64,000 nucleotides of DNA from Bretschneidera sinensis (taxonomy: Eukaryota; Streptophyta; Magnoliopsida; Brassicales; Akaniaceae). The translations under genes were made by a program, and so were the position numbers. How positions within the stretch are numbered: position 1 is the stretch's first letter; every line of letters starts with the position of its first letter. Of this stretch, positions 45,603-57,190 are shown piece by piece. The notes beneath the pieces were generated by a model. The model was not told where the DNA came from. It did not search any database and saw only the letters and a program-made list of their open reading frames with translations. The DNA lies in NCBI GenBank assembly GCA_023935145.1, contig CM043702.1, positions 77,064,820-77,128,819 on the forward strand, in the 5' to 3' direction.

Positions 45603-48056
45603 TGTAACGACCCATCCCGGGCTGGCCACCCCCGAGATAGTATCGTCACATTTTGAAAATCTCAGCACGACATATATATGCAACAATAAAAATATCACCA
45701 AAAGAACTTTACATCAATCTGTAAAATGCATAAAGATTTACAAATAAATTTTTCATTTTTATTTTTACATTAGTCTGAGAATGATGACACGTACGCGGCT
45801 TACAGAAAGTGATTTCTTCTAAACCTCAACTCACCAAACTATTTGCCAAGCCTGCTACCTGAAAATCATTATACAATGAGGAGTGAGCTTCACAAGCTCA
45901 GTGAATTAAATTTACTAAAAGTATTCCAAATTCCATAAATAGTCCTTTAATATTTAATCTTTTATTTTTTTTCACATAACCTGATGACAACTTTCTACTA
46001 TCAATATCTTCTTCTCAATCATTGGCTCACCTTAAGACTATCAATTATCTCCTAATTACCTCGTAATGAGGTTCATATCAAAAAGTCCATCATTTAGGTA
46101 AGTCTTATCACCCTAGTGTCTCTTTCTATGAAACTCAACCTTCTATAATGAAATTCACAAAAATATCACATCTCAGCATCTCAAAAATCTCATCATTATA
46201 GCTGTCTCTTTTTATGAGACCCAGCCATCTATAATTTAATTCACAATTAATATACCACATCTCAGCATCTCAAAAATCTCATCATTATAGCTGTCTCTTT
46301 TTATGAGACCCAGCCATCTATAATTTAATTCACAATTAATATACCACATCTCAGCATCTCAACAATCTCATCATTGTAGCTGTCTCTTTTTATGAGACCC
46401 AGCCATCTATAATTTAATTCACAATTAATATACTACATCTCAGCATCTCAAAAATCTCATCATTATAGCTGTCTCTTTTTATGAGACCCAGCCATCTATA
46501 ATTTAATTCACAATTAATATACCACATCTCAGCATTTCAAATAATGCAATGATAATTAAAACAAATGCAGATGCATGAATGATTATGATGGGAACGTCTT
46601 CCCACCTGTCGACAAGTTATTATTATCTTAGACCGGCTGCCTTCTCGGTTAATTCCAGCATATACCGGCTGTCACGGTTTTCACTTTTCATCCCAGCATA
46701 TACCGGCTGTCACGGTTTTCACTTTTCATCCCAACATATACCGGCTGTCACGGTTATTTCATTAGACCAGCTGTCTTCCCGGTTCTTTCGATTATATTAA
46801 TAAATGCATATGTGCTTGAACAATGATATGAAACAGTAATATAAACAGTAATATAAAAACAATATAAAGATTCAAACCACTTAATTTGGCTATCCTAATT
46901 ATTCACAAATTTTATATAACAAAGTTTCTTTAAAAAAAATTTCTTACATTCAAACATCCAGATTTTTATCAAATTATAAAAATTCCACTAAATTCTTCTA
47001 TTCCCAAATCACATCAAATAATTTATTAAAAACTGCCAAGATCCACTAAATTTCATCTCAAATCATCCACCAATTTTTGTCAAGATCCACTAAAATTCAC
47101 CTCAAATCATCCACCAAAATTTTGTCAAGGTCTACTAAAATCCATCTCATCATAACTCGTATTAAAACATCAATATATCTCACCAATAATTTATTTATTG
47201 CTTTTATTCTCAAATAAACTTATAATTTCCAAAAAAATATCATTTCTCACCGAGAAATATTTCTACCTGTCCAAATTTCCTATCATACCCATAAATCAAT
47301 TTTTCATCTATCACCCAAGCATACTTAAACAATTAAAATTAATATTATCACCAAATAATTGATTTTTCATTTAGACTACTTAAAGTAAATTCAACTCACC
47401 CCGTAGCACTTAAAGCTATCCATGGGTAACCTTCTCGTCTTTCCCGATCTTCTCAAAAATTTCTCCCGTTGTAGATAGTCAACACCTTCTGCTATTCTGA
47501 TATCTTCTCGTAATTATTTATAAAACAAAATATTCCCGAAAATCTCTTCAAAATTTTTGGTCTTCCAATTTTTCTTTGAACTCCCAAGTGTTTAGAGAAA
47601 AAATGGAAAGGAAACTCAATTTTTATCATTCCCTACGAATTCATCAGTTCTCATATATATAGGAAATTGATATCAAGCTTCCTCCTGCAACTTTGCTTGC
47701 CAAGTCAACAATCACATTCTTTAAATTATTCTATAAATTGGACACTTGCAAGACAAAATTATTGTCTTTGCAAAACAAAATGATTTCTTTCTCTTTATGC
47801 TTTACACTTGGCCATCATCCATTAAATTTGGAAAAGCATTACTTTAACTTGGCATAATCACAATAGACTTGGCAGCAGGTGCTGCCACCTGCTGCCACGT
47901 TGTTACTGTTCATTGATTTTTTTTTTTAATTTTAATTTTTTTTAGAATTGCTTTAGTCAAATACTAATAAACTTTGCATATAGACTTTATTTTAAATTTC
48001 ATGACATATTTATTCAATTACTTATTTATCCTTACTTTAAAAATATGGGTATTACA
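45603..48056 (-). repeat. 5' LTR of chromovirus K
   Basis: 2,454 bp. Four clear copies of the 89-bp unit (TATGAGACCCAGCC at 46213, 46302, 46391, 46480) plus a diverged one near 46124, and three copies of the 36-bp unit near 46656-46750. The segment 47650-47910, including GCAGGTGCTGCCACCTGCTG, is absent from the other LTR. Confidence 0.88.
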
Positions 48057-48074
48057 GAAACTCTCCTACTTGAA

Positions 48075-48679
48075 TTGAAGCTAATGAAAGTAATTTAATA
48101 CTTTCATTTTCATTTTTAATAGAATAGGTTTGTTCAGTTGTTTTAATAGAATAATTTGATTTAAAGTCAAATGTTCCTATTTGATATATTTTATTAACAT
48201 TTTGCTTGGGTATATGCCAATTGTGCAGATCTTGCTCAATCTTGGCAATATTGACTTCTTGACTATTTAAAAGTTTAAATGACAAGCATCTCTAAGCATC
48301 ATCATTACTGGTGTATCAATACCTAATTGATACAAGGGTTTGATGGCAATTTGTACTAAACCTAAATGTAGGTACCAAAATAGTCAATAAGTCAATATTG
48401 CCAAGATTGAGCAAGATCTGCTCAATTGGCATATACCAAAGCAAAATGTTAATAAAATATATCAAATAGGAAAATTTGACTTTAAATCAAATTATTCTAT
48501 TAAAACAACTGAACAAACCTATTCTATTAAAAATGAAAATGAGATTATTAAATTACTTTCATTAGCTTCAAATCAAAAACATAAACAAGAAGGCTTCAGG
48601 TACCTACACTTAGGTTTAGTACAAATAGCCATCAAACCCTTGTATCGATTAGGTATTGATACACCAGTAATGATGATGC
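48075..48679. pseudogene. Endogenous pararetrovirus movement-protein fragments in inverted order
   Basis: Two adjacent segments of a caulimovirid movement-protein coding region occur twice, on opposite strands. Segment X is at 48379-48571 (plus) and 48075-48267 (minus), 193 bp each. Segment Y is at 48599-48679 (plus) and 48296-48376 (minus), 81 bp each. Plus-strand Y reads FRYLHLGLVQIAIKPL, a 30K-superfamily movement-protein motif; X contains KIEQDL and NWHIPKQN. Plus order is X then Y; minus order is Y then X, so the layout is X'Y'XY. In a virus the protein moves virions through plasmodesmata. Here it is fragmentary and cannot make it. Confidence 0.75.
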
Positions 48680-48835
48680 CTTGGCATTTAAACATGAGAA
48701 GGACCATGAGAAACGAAATATAATCATTATAACATAACATAAATTTAAATAAACTTGTTCTGAAATATTTATTTGAAAATGAGATTACAAATGAGTAGAA
48801 AAACTTTTGGATTTTTAAGACAGGTATTTATTGTT
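48680..48835. other. Pararetroviral intergenic-like or rearranged DNA
   Basis: AT-rich stretch after the movement-protein fragments. CATTTAAAC at about 48686 matches a word at 48269-48277 in reverse complement beside the other copy. No gene. Confidence 0.35.
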
Positions 48836-49990
48836 TTTTACTCTTTTTTTTCTTTACATTGGATGTTATTCTGATCTTATTAAGATAGATCGAAGGCATC
48901 ATATGGGTCTTGTGCAAATTGTTCCAATGAACCAACTGGTTTGTCAAAATCAGATAAGTCATCAAGGGATTTTGTACTATCATCACTATCACTGGATAAT
49001 TGAGATAGTTTTTCAAGCAATTTTTTCTTCTCCTTTTTTGAGAGATTTTGTTGACTAGAATAATTTGCCTTGCTATTGCTATTAGTGACGAATTTTGAAT
49101 ATTGAGGATAATCTAAAAACCATTGTTTGATAACTTGAACCTCGGCCATGGAGCAATCATATTTTTCCCACCATTTGATTTTGAAAATCCATTTTAATAT
49201 ATTTATCGAATGTGGAGTCTCGGTAATGACATAGTCCCAGGAGAGAATCCATGGAACTGCAAATATTGCAAAAAAAAATAATAATTCATGAGCATATACT
49301 TTTTCTGAATTAGCGTTTGATTTGAAATGGAATAATAAGTCCTTAATTGGCGTTGAAAGAATAACATATTATCCTTTGAAAAAACACCACCAATCAAAGA
49401 TCCATATTGGAAAGTTTTTGGGGCAATTTTTATCAAAGAATATAAACCAAGAATGGGATTTGGGTCGAATGAAGAATATGTTATACCAGACCATTTGATA
49501 ACCATAGTAATTATATGTAGGAAGAATAAAGGGTATAGAAAATGGTTTGGGTTGATAATGGTCTTTGATTTTGTTTGGAGTAATGATTTCAAGGATTTTA
49601 CATTTAGAGAAGGTGATGAAATTTGGGTCTAATTGATTTTTTGTGTGAGTGATCTCAACAGATTTGGTATCAATTAATATAAGCTCATAGAATTTTTGGG
49701 TTTTATGGATATCTTCTGGTATGAAATTGAAATCTGCAAGGAAAATACTGTTAGAAAAAATATAATCATTGATAATATTTATACCATTTGTTGGTTTTGA
49801 AAGACTACTGCATCTGATATATTCTTGACATGATTTTTGGATGTATTGACTAGGGCAAGGATTTTGATAGGAGGTTTATGATAGTGTTTGGGCATGTGTT
49901 TGTGTGGATAGGTTGGGGAATTCGTCAAGAGGAATGAATCTATTAGGCAATTTTGTTTAGTTGGGTAGGTTTTTGTGTTTTGGTGGCATA
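48836..49990 (-). pseudogene. Endogenous pararetrovirus ORF downstream of RNase H (ORF2-like)
   Basis: Minus strand. It is readable from about 49990 through 49592-49203 (ending with HGFSPGTMSLPRLHIR) and, across a short region that stays in frame with 49149-48880, to a stop at 48880. The C-terminal part is hydrophilic and Ser/Asp/Lys-rich (SSDSDDSTKSLDDLSDFD). A frame change lies near 49500. It lies downstream of the RNase H domain, the place of the second ORF in florendovirus-like genomes. The function of that protein is not known to me. Assignment rests on order and on recollection of similar plant genomic copies. Confidence 0.55.
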
Positions 49991-50012
49991 ATCCGCCAAG
50001 CTTTATGGTTTG

Positions 50013-50565
50013 TTAGAAGGAGATTGGGCCTTCTGTTTCCATTTTTGGGATCTTGAACTCATCTTGATTTGCTCTCAAAGTGTTTGGGTTTTGTAAAAAT
50101 TCCCGGGTGAGAAAGTCAGGCAGAGAGTTGTTTTCGCCTTTGATAAATTCAATATCAAAATCAAAAACACTTAATATTGCTTGCCATCCGGCAAAAATCT
50201 GCTTTGAAACAAGGTTTTGAACATCTTTTTGAAAAACCTCTTTTGTTGATTTGCAATCAATTCTTAGTAAAAAGGTTTTTCCATATAGATCTTCTTGAAA
50301 TTTTGAAATACATAAAACAATTGATAAAAAAATTTTTTGATAGTTGAATAATTCTTTTGAGGTCCAAGCCATATACCATAATGGAAACGAACAATTTGTT
50401 CATAAGTTTTATAAGGAATAATTTGTTTGAGAATACCTCCATATCCTATATCTGACGCATCAGTTTCAACAATGATTTTTGCAGTAGGATTAAGAATTCC
50501 TAAACAAGGAAGACTCTTAACTCTAGATTTGAGAAGATTGACAATGTCATAATGTTCTTGAGTTC
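50013..50565 (-). pseudogene. Endogenous pararetrovirus RNase H (3' end of polyprotein)
   Basis: Minus strand, one frame over about 180 codons with the last open stretch at 50372-50013. Upstream of it, ETDASDIGYGGILKQ near 50475 carries the first catalytic Asp; NYSTIKKEILSIVL follows with the Glu; LRIDCKST carries the third acidic residue; the end reads IEFIKGENNSLPDFL. This is the caulimovirid type of RNase H, distinct from gypsy elements nearby. RT is not present: similarity ends at about 50565 next to a CT repeat (50586-50604). Inactive fragment of an old plant-virus integration, probably florendovirus-like. Confidence 0.78.
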
Positions 50566-50585
50566 ATGGAATAGGATTAAGAATT

Positions 50586-51020
50586 CTCTCCCTCTCTCTC
50601 TCTCTGAGTCTTTGGCTTGCAAGTGTTTTGCAATACATGATGATTGCTAAAGGTTTTCTTTTTTTGGGAATGTGAACATGACTGGGTAACAAAATGATGG
50701 AGCCATAGAGGTTTTTTTGTTGTGATTTACACTAAATGATCAATGTTTTTGTCTTTTGGGGTTGATGGTAGGATTATTATATATATATAAGTGGGGGCTT
50801 GTTCTTGATTAGTTGATCATTTGACAATATAGAAATGGTGGATTGTAATTCTTAAACAACTGTTATTGTAATTTGTAAACAAGTGCATTTGCTTCTATTT
50901 TATATTTTCAATTGAAACTGAATAGAATTGCAGCTCTTTTTTTAGAGGATTAGAATCTGGTGGATTAGAAATTTAGAATGCATGTTTAAACAATAAGTTT
51001 AAAATAGTATTTAATTTGTT
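50586..51020. other. Right arm of J, no gene recognised
   Basis: A TC microsatellite (50586-50604), then AT-rich noncoding DNA with a TA run near 50778-50790. It leads into the GTCGGTT-rich subterminal zone of J. Confidence 0.45.
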
Positions 51021-51197
51021 GTAGTTAAGAAGTCGGTTAATCAACTTTTAACCGAAAACCAACGAATTTAAGTCGGTTGAAAAAAGTCTAAAATGTTTGT
51101 AAAGTCAGTTGGGTCGATAGAAAAAATTCTATACCGAAAAATCAATTAATTATTTTAGCTTACCCGAACTGACCAATTGCACACCCCAAATTATGAT

Positions 51198-52097
51198 GAG
51201 GTCATAATTTTGAGACCTAGTTTTCTCGAAAGATTTTCTCTTAATTGTTTCGGTCGAAAGATACTAAATGGACGTTAGTAATCCAGTTAGATTGGTACAT
51301 ACTATGCTTGCTTAATTGGAAGAGTGACTGATCTCAATGTCGCTTGTGTGGCAGACACTAAATAAGTATATAGGTGCTCATTGGAGAATGAGTTGATAAA
51401 CATTACTAGACTTAAGAAAACCTAATGGAGTTTTACTTATATGTCAATCGGTAGTTCTTATGTTACAGTTTTTCATATGATCCTTAGACCTGAGGCACCA
51501 CGGTTATCTTGTATACAGCTTATTATACTTTGATGCTATTTAATTTGGTTCTATTCATGGATTATTATTGGTAGTAATTGTGTATAATGGGTTTCATATG
51601 GAGGTATGTGAGTGTACAATAAGGGATCTATAACTCCTAAGTAAAAGGAGAGAACATCCTATATGATCTACTAAGATATAATTACGGAAGTCCTTTGGCC
51701 AAGACAAGGTGAAAATTAGAAAGGAGTTCCTAATTACTCTATAAGAATTATATTCTTGAGATCTAAACACATAGAATTAATGCTAAGGGTTTGATAGTAA
51801 TTTAGCTTAATTGGAACATTGCATTATGGAATGATTGAATTGCACGGTAACTGATAACATAAAAGTTCAAGGTTTCACAATCAAATTCACACTATCTGGG
51901 TAGTCATAATATGATTTTAGGTGTCACTCATGATTATAGAATTCCTAAGAATTATTTTAACAAACAATTAATTAATTATCAAAAAATGGATAACAAAAGG
52001 AGTTTTGATTCAAAATAAATTTGAAGGAGTTCTTATTAATTGGAAAAAGTTTCAATTGCAATTACATAAAAGTTATAGCCTACAACAAGATTAGTTT
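51198..52097 (+). repeat. 5' LTR of element E, second segment
   Basis: Continues the E LTR after J. Aligns with 60141-60853 of the right LTR but has about 230 extra bases (51270-51490) that the right LTR lacks. It ends at TSD AGTTT (52093-52097), the target of solo LTR L. Confidence 0.85.
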
Positions 52098-54564
52098 TGT
52101 GATACATATACCCTTAAAACAAGGTTAAAGAGGTCATTTTTATTTTTATATATTGAATTAAATTATGCATACTTGAAAGATTTATTATTGATTTTAAATC
52201 ATAATTGAAAGATAACATTGAGAATTTTATTGAAAGAGTTAGAAAAAAAATTGAAGAAGAAGAAGAATAAGAAAGTACTGAAAATTTTGAATTTTAGAAG
52301 TTTGAAATGAATAAATTTTGAATAAAAATGTGGAATAAGGTTGAGGAAATTAATTAGAAGATTTTGTGGATGAAAATATAATTTTTATATTTTTATATAA
52401 TTTTTTTGAGGAAGAAAAGATGAAAAATTAATTTTTAAAGTAGAAGTGGTAGAATCGTAATTATGCAGTGGTAAAACCGTAAAGTTTAAATGAAGTGTGA
52501 CCGGTGGCAAAATTGTAAATAACGAGTGAGAAAATAATTAATATCAAATGCTGAATGATTGGTGGTAGAACTATAACTACTTGTAGATCGGATTAGTAAG
52601 CTAGATAGCCGACCGATAGGGGATCGGTCGACCGGTTAGACCAGGTTTAGCTATAAAAACTTGATTTTTAAAACGTCGATTCTCTTTCCAAAAATTTCTA
52701 TGTTTCTCTAAAACAATTTCTCCCTCTCTAGAAAACATATAAAAACACTTTTAAACACTTTTGGATTGATAAAATTAGTTATTGAAGATTTAAAAACTGA
52801 GATTTAAAAGTTCACAAGAAGATGATCAACAAAAATTGAGAAAAAAGCTTGAAAGGTAATATTTTGAAATTTATTATGAAATTTTGAAGAATTGAGGTTA
52901 TTTTTTGTAATTCGTGAAATAAACTTGTAATTTGAATTTAAACAAGAATGAAAAGAATATCTATTTAAAATACTATAAAAAAACTTAATTTTGAGACTGA
53001 TGAATTTTTGTGCATATATGAAATTACCCGGAAATGGGTATAGAAATTTAAAAGTATGAATTATGGAAGAACTACATAATATATAGATTTTTAATGAAAA
53101 TATTATGATAGGTGTTGGTGATCAGCAATTGGGTGAAATTGCTGAACAGAGCAAGAAAGGAAAAGAGGTTTTCTGAGAGTAGCTTTAAGTGCTACTAGGT
53201 GTGTTAGATTTACTTTTAGTAATCGAAATAAATGAGAAATTTAAAATGATATTTGAATTACTTATTGAATTATAATTAATGGATGATATATGATAGTTGG
53301 TTGGTTGATATTATGTCAATAATTGATATGTTGAAAATTTATTATATGAGAAGTAATATTATTAAAATAATAAGTTGATGAAATATATAATGAAACGATA
53401 AATTAAATTCTTGAGAAGCTATAATTGATAATTTGATATGAGATATGAGGAGACAATTTAATATGTATATAATAAAATAATAATTTTGAGAAAGAGATAG
53501 TTGAATTGAATGCTTTGATGTATGCTTGCTTGTATGTTATTGTTCATATGCATAAAGGGAAGACCAAGAAGGTAACTGGTCTAGCTGAGAAGAACATGAA
53601 GGTAGCTGGTCTGGCTGAAACATGTCGACATGTGGGAAGATATTCCTAGATGATAATATGAAATAATGAGATGATGTGATGAAAGAAAATGAAAGAAATA
53701 TGATTTAAAGATATGCATTTATTTATTCGGTTATTTTATTATTATTGATTGAGATGCTAAAGCATTAGTTTTGATTGTGAAATTATTGATAGACAAATGA
53801 GTCTCATAGAGAGACAGATATGATGAGAGAAAATATGAAATGATGATATGATAAAATTATTTGATTGATAGATTATATGCTGTGAACCTCTTAACGAGGT
53901 AAATAATGATGTTGAATTGATAATCTCGAGATGATTAAATGTATGAGAAGAAAAATTTGTTATGTTTGATGATTAATTTAAGAAGAGATTGATAAATGGT
54001 TGGAGTTATGATATAAGTAGTGATAATAGAATGTTATTATTGAATTATATGAGACAATAGATGAATGAATATTGGAAGATTATTTGAAAGATTGAATTAT
54101 GATATGTGAAGAAATAGACGATTGGTATTGTTGAATTAGAAATGATTGAATTATAAGATGTAACTAGAAGTATACAATCGAGTATTTCTAGTAAATTTAA
54201 TTCGCTGAGCTTGTGAAGCTCACTCCTCATTGTTGAAAATTTTCAGGCATCAGGCAGGATATAAAGAGTTTAGAGCTGATATCTGAGTAATTAACTTAAA
54301 TAAGTCCCATGGTCAAGTCCTCATACATTGTAAGAAAGAAAAAAAATTTTCAATTAAATCTTTTCATGCATTTTGTTATATTTAGACATTGTTTCTAATA
54401 GGAGAATGATAATATATCTTCTATGAGAAGAGTTAAGGATTGGATGTAATTTTTAATTTTCAATCGATGTATGTTTTTATATTGTTGCAGATATGTGTCG
54501 TGCTAGGATTTCAAAACGTGACAGCACCGTCTCAGGGGTGGCTAACCCGGGATGGGTCGTTACA
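52098..54564 (+). repeat. Solo LTR L of a K-related chromovirus (2,467 bp)
   Basis: Starts TGTGATAC and ends GGGTCGTTACA with TSD AGTTT on both sides (52093-52097, 54565-54569). It shows the same landmarks as the K LTRs in the reverse orientation, for example GTGAAGCTCACTCCTCATTG near 54213 and GATGGGTCG at the end, but is clearly diverged and lacks the expanded 89-bp array. No internal region, so it arose by LTR-LTR recombination. Short ORFs inside are not genes. Confidence 0.88.
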
Positions 54565-54569
54565 AGTTT

Positions 54570-54930
54570 GAACCTAAAGGGTCACATATAAAAGGGACAA
54601 TATGTAATTAGGATATAATTACAAGGTTTAGTTTACAATTAATGGTTAGTTGCTCCTAACCCTAACACTATAAATAGTTTATTAGTGTGCAGATTTTTTC
54701 TAGAACATGTTCTACACACAACTTTCTCCTAAGAGATTTTAGACTCTTCTATTACCAAAGAAATAAAAAACATAGAGAGAAATCATAATTCAAGATTTTT
54801 TTGTGTGGAATTTTATAGAGATCACATACTTTTGTGATTGTTGTGGATTTAAGGACACAAGAATTAAGGTTCAAGCGTCTTGGAGAATTCGGGCATATTT
54901 TAGAATTCAGGTGCAACAATTACTTTTGTG
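54570..54930 (+). repeat. 5' LTR of element E, third segment
   Basis: Aligns with about 60854-61195 of the right LTR (AGATCACATACTTTTGTG in both). Clear similarity fades near CAACAATTA (about 54915), so the exact LTR end is not fixed. Confidence 0.75.
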
Positions 54931-56532
54931 ATGATGATAAATTTTTTATGGATTGTTTTTAAAATAAATTAAATCAATGGAGATTGATTGCAAAAAATTA
55001 TTGTGAAAATATGATTTAGCATCAAAGAAAAATTTGTTTTAGGCTGAAAATCGCGTTAAAAAACTGGGCAAAATAGATTTTCTAGTCCAACTTCAAATAG
55101 GCATAATTTACTTGTTTTAAATCGTACTTCGACGTTTTTAGAAGCTTTGGAAAGATATGGAAGTCTAGTTTTATTCCACTTACTATGATTAAAAACCTGG
55201 ACGATGTTCAAATCAGCAAAAACAGTTTTTCTAAAATTCATTGTTTACTTGTTTTTTAGATTCCAAATTCTTTTTTACTTGAAATTCGAAATCCAACTTT
55301 TATTTAATTAAATAAATTATTTTTTATTATAAAAATTATATTTTTTAACAAATAATTGTTCTTAATTTTGGATTAAAGTTTTAAGAAATTGGAGTTTGAT
55401 TGGGAATGAAACTCCAAAATCCTTATTGCATTAGGATTATGAATTCTTTTGAATAAGAAATTTTAAATCTATTTGGAATAGGAATAGAAAAGTATTTGAA
55501 ACCTAATTTGATTAGAATAGGCAATTTCATAATTAAAGTCATAACCAATATAAATTACATTTAAATTTGATATATGCAATGTGATTGTATGTATATTTAA
55601 GGATGGGCGATTTTGGACTTAAGACGAAATAATTGAGTCATGTAAGTGGTAATTATTCAATATGATCTAATGTATGGTTGTAATTTTATGGGTTATAATA
55701 TTCAATTCTCTATTTTTGGATATGTAATTTAAAATAGGGTTCGCATACCTCTCCTCTCTTTTATCTTTGGTTGTAAAATTATTTCTCCTTCTTATTGTAA
55801 CTTCTCTTGATTTTGAATCAAGGATTCTTTTTTATTATGTAGTGTAATTAATTAGAATAGTTTGATAGGAGTATATAAGAATTTTTAATGTAAAGCGGGA
55901 GGATAATAGAGTGCGCAAGGAAGAAATGGAGCCTCGTTTGAAGATTCCAAAGCCTATTATGTGGGGAATCGGTTAAAATATTATAGAACCCTAAATTAAG
56001 ACCAATGATTCACTTAGTGGCTCAAGTGAATCATGCACAAAAATTAATAATCACCAAGAATCATATTTTATTTTATATTATATGATGTATGATATGTTTA
56101 AATTAAATAATGAGACTAAATACCAATTAAACTCCCTCATGAAAGTAATTGCTATTAAGTTGTAACGAAGAGACATTATGAATGTCTTATCATAGCCTTC
56201 CAAAATTATAAGGATATATTGGATCTACTATTCTAAGTAAGTTTTACCATGGACATATGAGACTTACATTATGGAAGATTCATGATGCCCTATTAAATAC
56301 ATGATATAACAAGGTAGGAAACTAGTGAGTCCAAGAAACTATCACGTGAGGGCTCATTAATTTAATCACCTACACTAGGAGACCTTCCCATAGGGTCACC
56401 CGAATTTCATATCAAGGAACTATGGAATTCAAAAATAATATTGGGAGGTGCCAATATGATTAAAGACTAAATCTATTGGTGGAAATAAAATTGAATATAT
56501 GCTAATATTCTGTTGTTGACTTGTAGATCACA
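54931..56532 (+). other. Long 5' leader of element E
   Basis: 1.6 kb without a gene. It ends in a T-rich tract and TTGACTTGTAG at about 56517-56527, just ahead of the gag ATG, which looks like a splice acceptor for a leader intron. No primer site is recognisable. ORFs here are short and unsupported. Confidence 0.45.
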
Positions 56533-57190
56533 ATGACCAACCTCAACCCACTATCCACAATTCTTGATACCAATAGACTGACTGGACCCAATTTTTTGGA
56601 TTGGTTGAGAAACTTGAGAATCGTTCTCAACTCTGAGAAAATTGGCTATGTTCTTGATCAAATGCTTCTAGTAAGTGTTGTTGAGAATGCATTAGAAGAA
56701 AATGTCGCTACTTTCGATAAGTGGGAGGAAGATGACATGAAGGCTAAATGCTACCTGCTAGCATTGATTTCTAATAGCTTCATAAGCAACATGAGAAGAT
56801 GAAAAGCGCTTATGCGATGTTGCTTCACTTGCAGGAGTTGTATGGTGAGTACAGTCATAGTGCGAGGTTCCAGATCTCAAAGAACCTCTTTAGGGCTAGG
56901 ATGCCCAAAGGATCATCAGTCCATAGTTTTTCAAAGGCCAATAAGAAAATAGACAAGTACTTCTATTTTGGCAAAAATGGACATTGGAAGATAATCGCAA
57001 GGATCACCTTGCAAGATTAAAAGGACAAACTTTGGAAGTAATGTCCGAGCTATTACTTGTTGAAATTAACTTATTAGCTAAAGAAGCTTCTACTTGGGTA
57101 TTAGATACCAAATATGGTTCTCACATTTGCAAACGGTTAAAAGTGTTGATAAGAAGCAAAAGCAAAGTAAAATAGAAGTCAAGCTTCGCC
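56533..57190 (+). pseudogene. Copia E gag and protease start (broken)
   Basis: The ATG at 56533 (MTNLNPLSTILDTNRLTGPN, typical copia gag N-terminus with NFLDWLRNLRIVL) is open to 56802. It continues in another frame at 56799 (MKSAYAMLLHLQELYGEYSH). The zinc knuckle near 56955-57000 reads FYFGKNGHWK, with its Cys residues lost. The protease site near 57090 reads STWVLDTKYGSHIC, with the DTG Gly replaced by Lys. Several frames and stops. Non-functional. Confidence 0.82.

Larger units (their letters stand above)
39742..48056 (-). mobile_element. Tekay/Del-type chromovirus K, degenerate
   Basis: Minus-strand Ty3/gypsy element with LTRs at 39742-41809 (3') and 45603-48056 (5') and TSD GAAAC at 39737-39741 and 48057-48061. 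The LTRs run TGTAATAC to CGTTACA on the minus strand. The 3' internal end has TTTCGAGGACGAAATTT followed by a GTAAGGAGGGTAGAATTG tract, the hallmark of Del/Tekay chromoviruses. The internal region is only 3.8 kb and heavily decayed, with the integrase core deleted. Inserted in J beside the pararetroviral DNA. Confidence 0.9.
38173..51189. mobile_element. hAT-like element J carrying chromovirus K and pararetroviral DNA
   Basis: Bounded by identical 8-bp ATTATGAT copies (38165-38172 and 51190-51197). When it is removed, the E LTR is continuous with its right partner. The ends are imperfect inverted repeats of hAT style (TAGAGTCGCGCAAAAG left; right end ATTGCACACCCCAA, complement TTGGGGTGTGCAAT). 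Subterminal regions are rich in GTCGGTT/AACCGA-like words (38205-38345 and 51025-51180). Length is 13,017 bp, about 4.7 kb without K. No transposase is recognisable. The left arm 38350-39741 holds CT-rich DNA, an SSR and no clear gene; the right arm holds the pararetroviral pieces. Confidence 0.8.

Noticed and set aside
46213..46500. Regular 89-bp repeats resembling a CRISPR array
   Set aside because: Units are contiguous tandem copies without unique spacers, inside a plant LTR.
55040..55210. Faint resemblance to the LTR core shared by A and C (AGATATGGAAGTCTAG)
   Set aside because: Only one short word matches; the rest does not align by eye.
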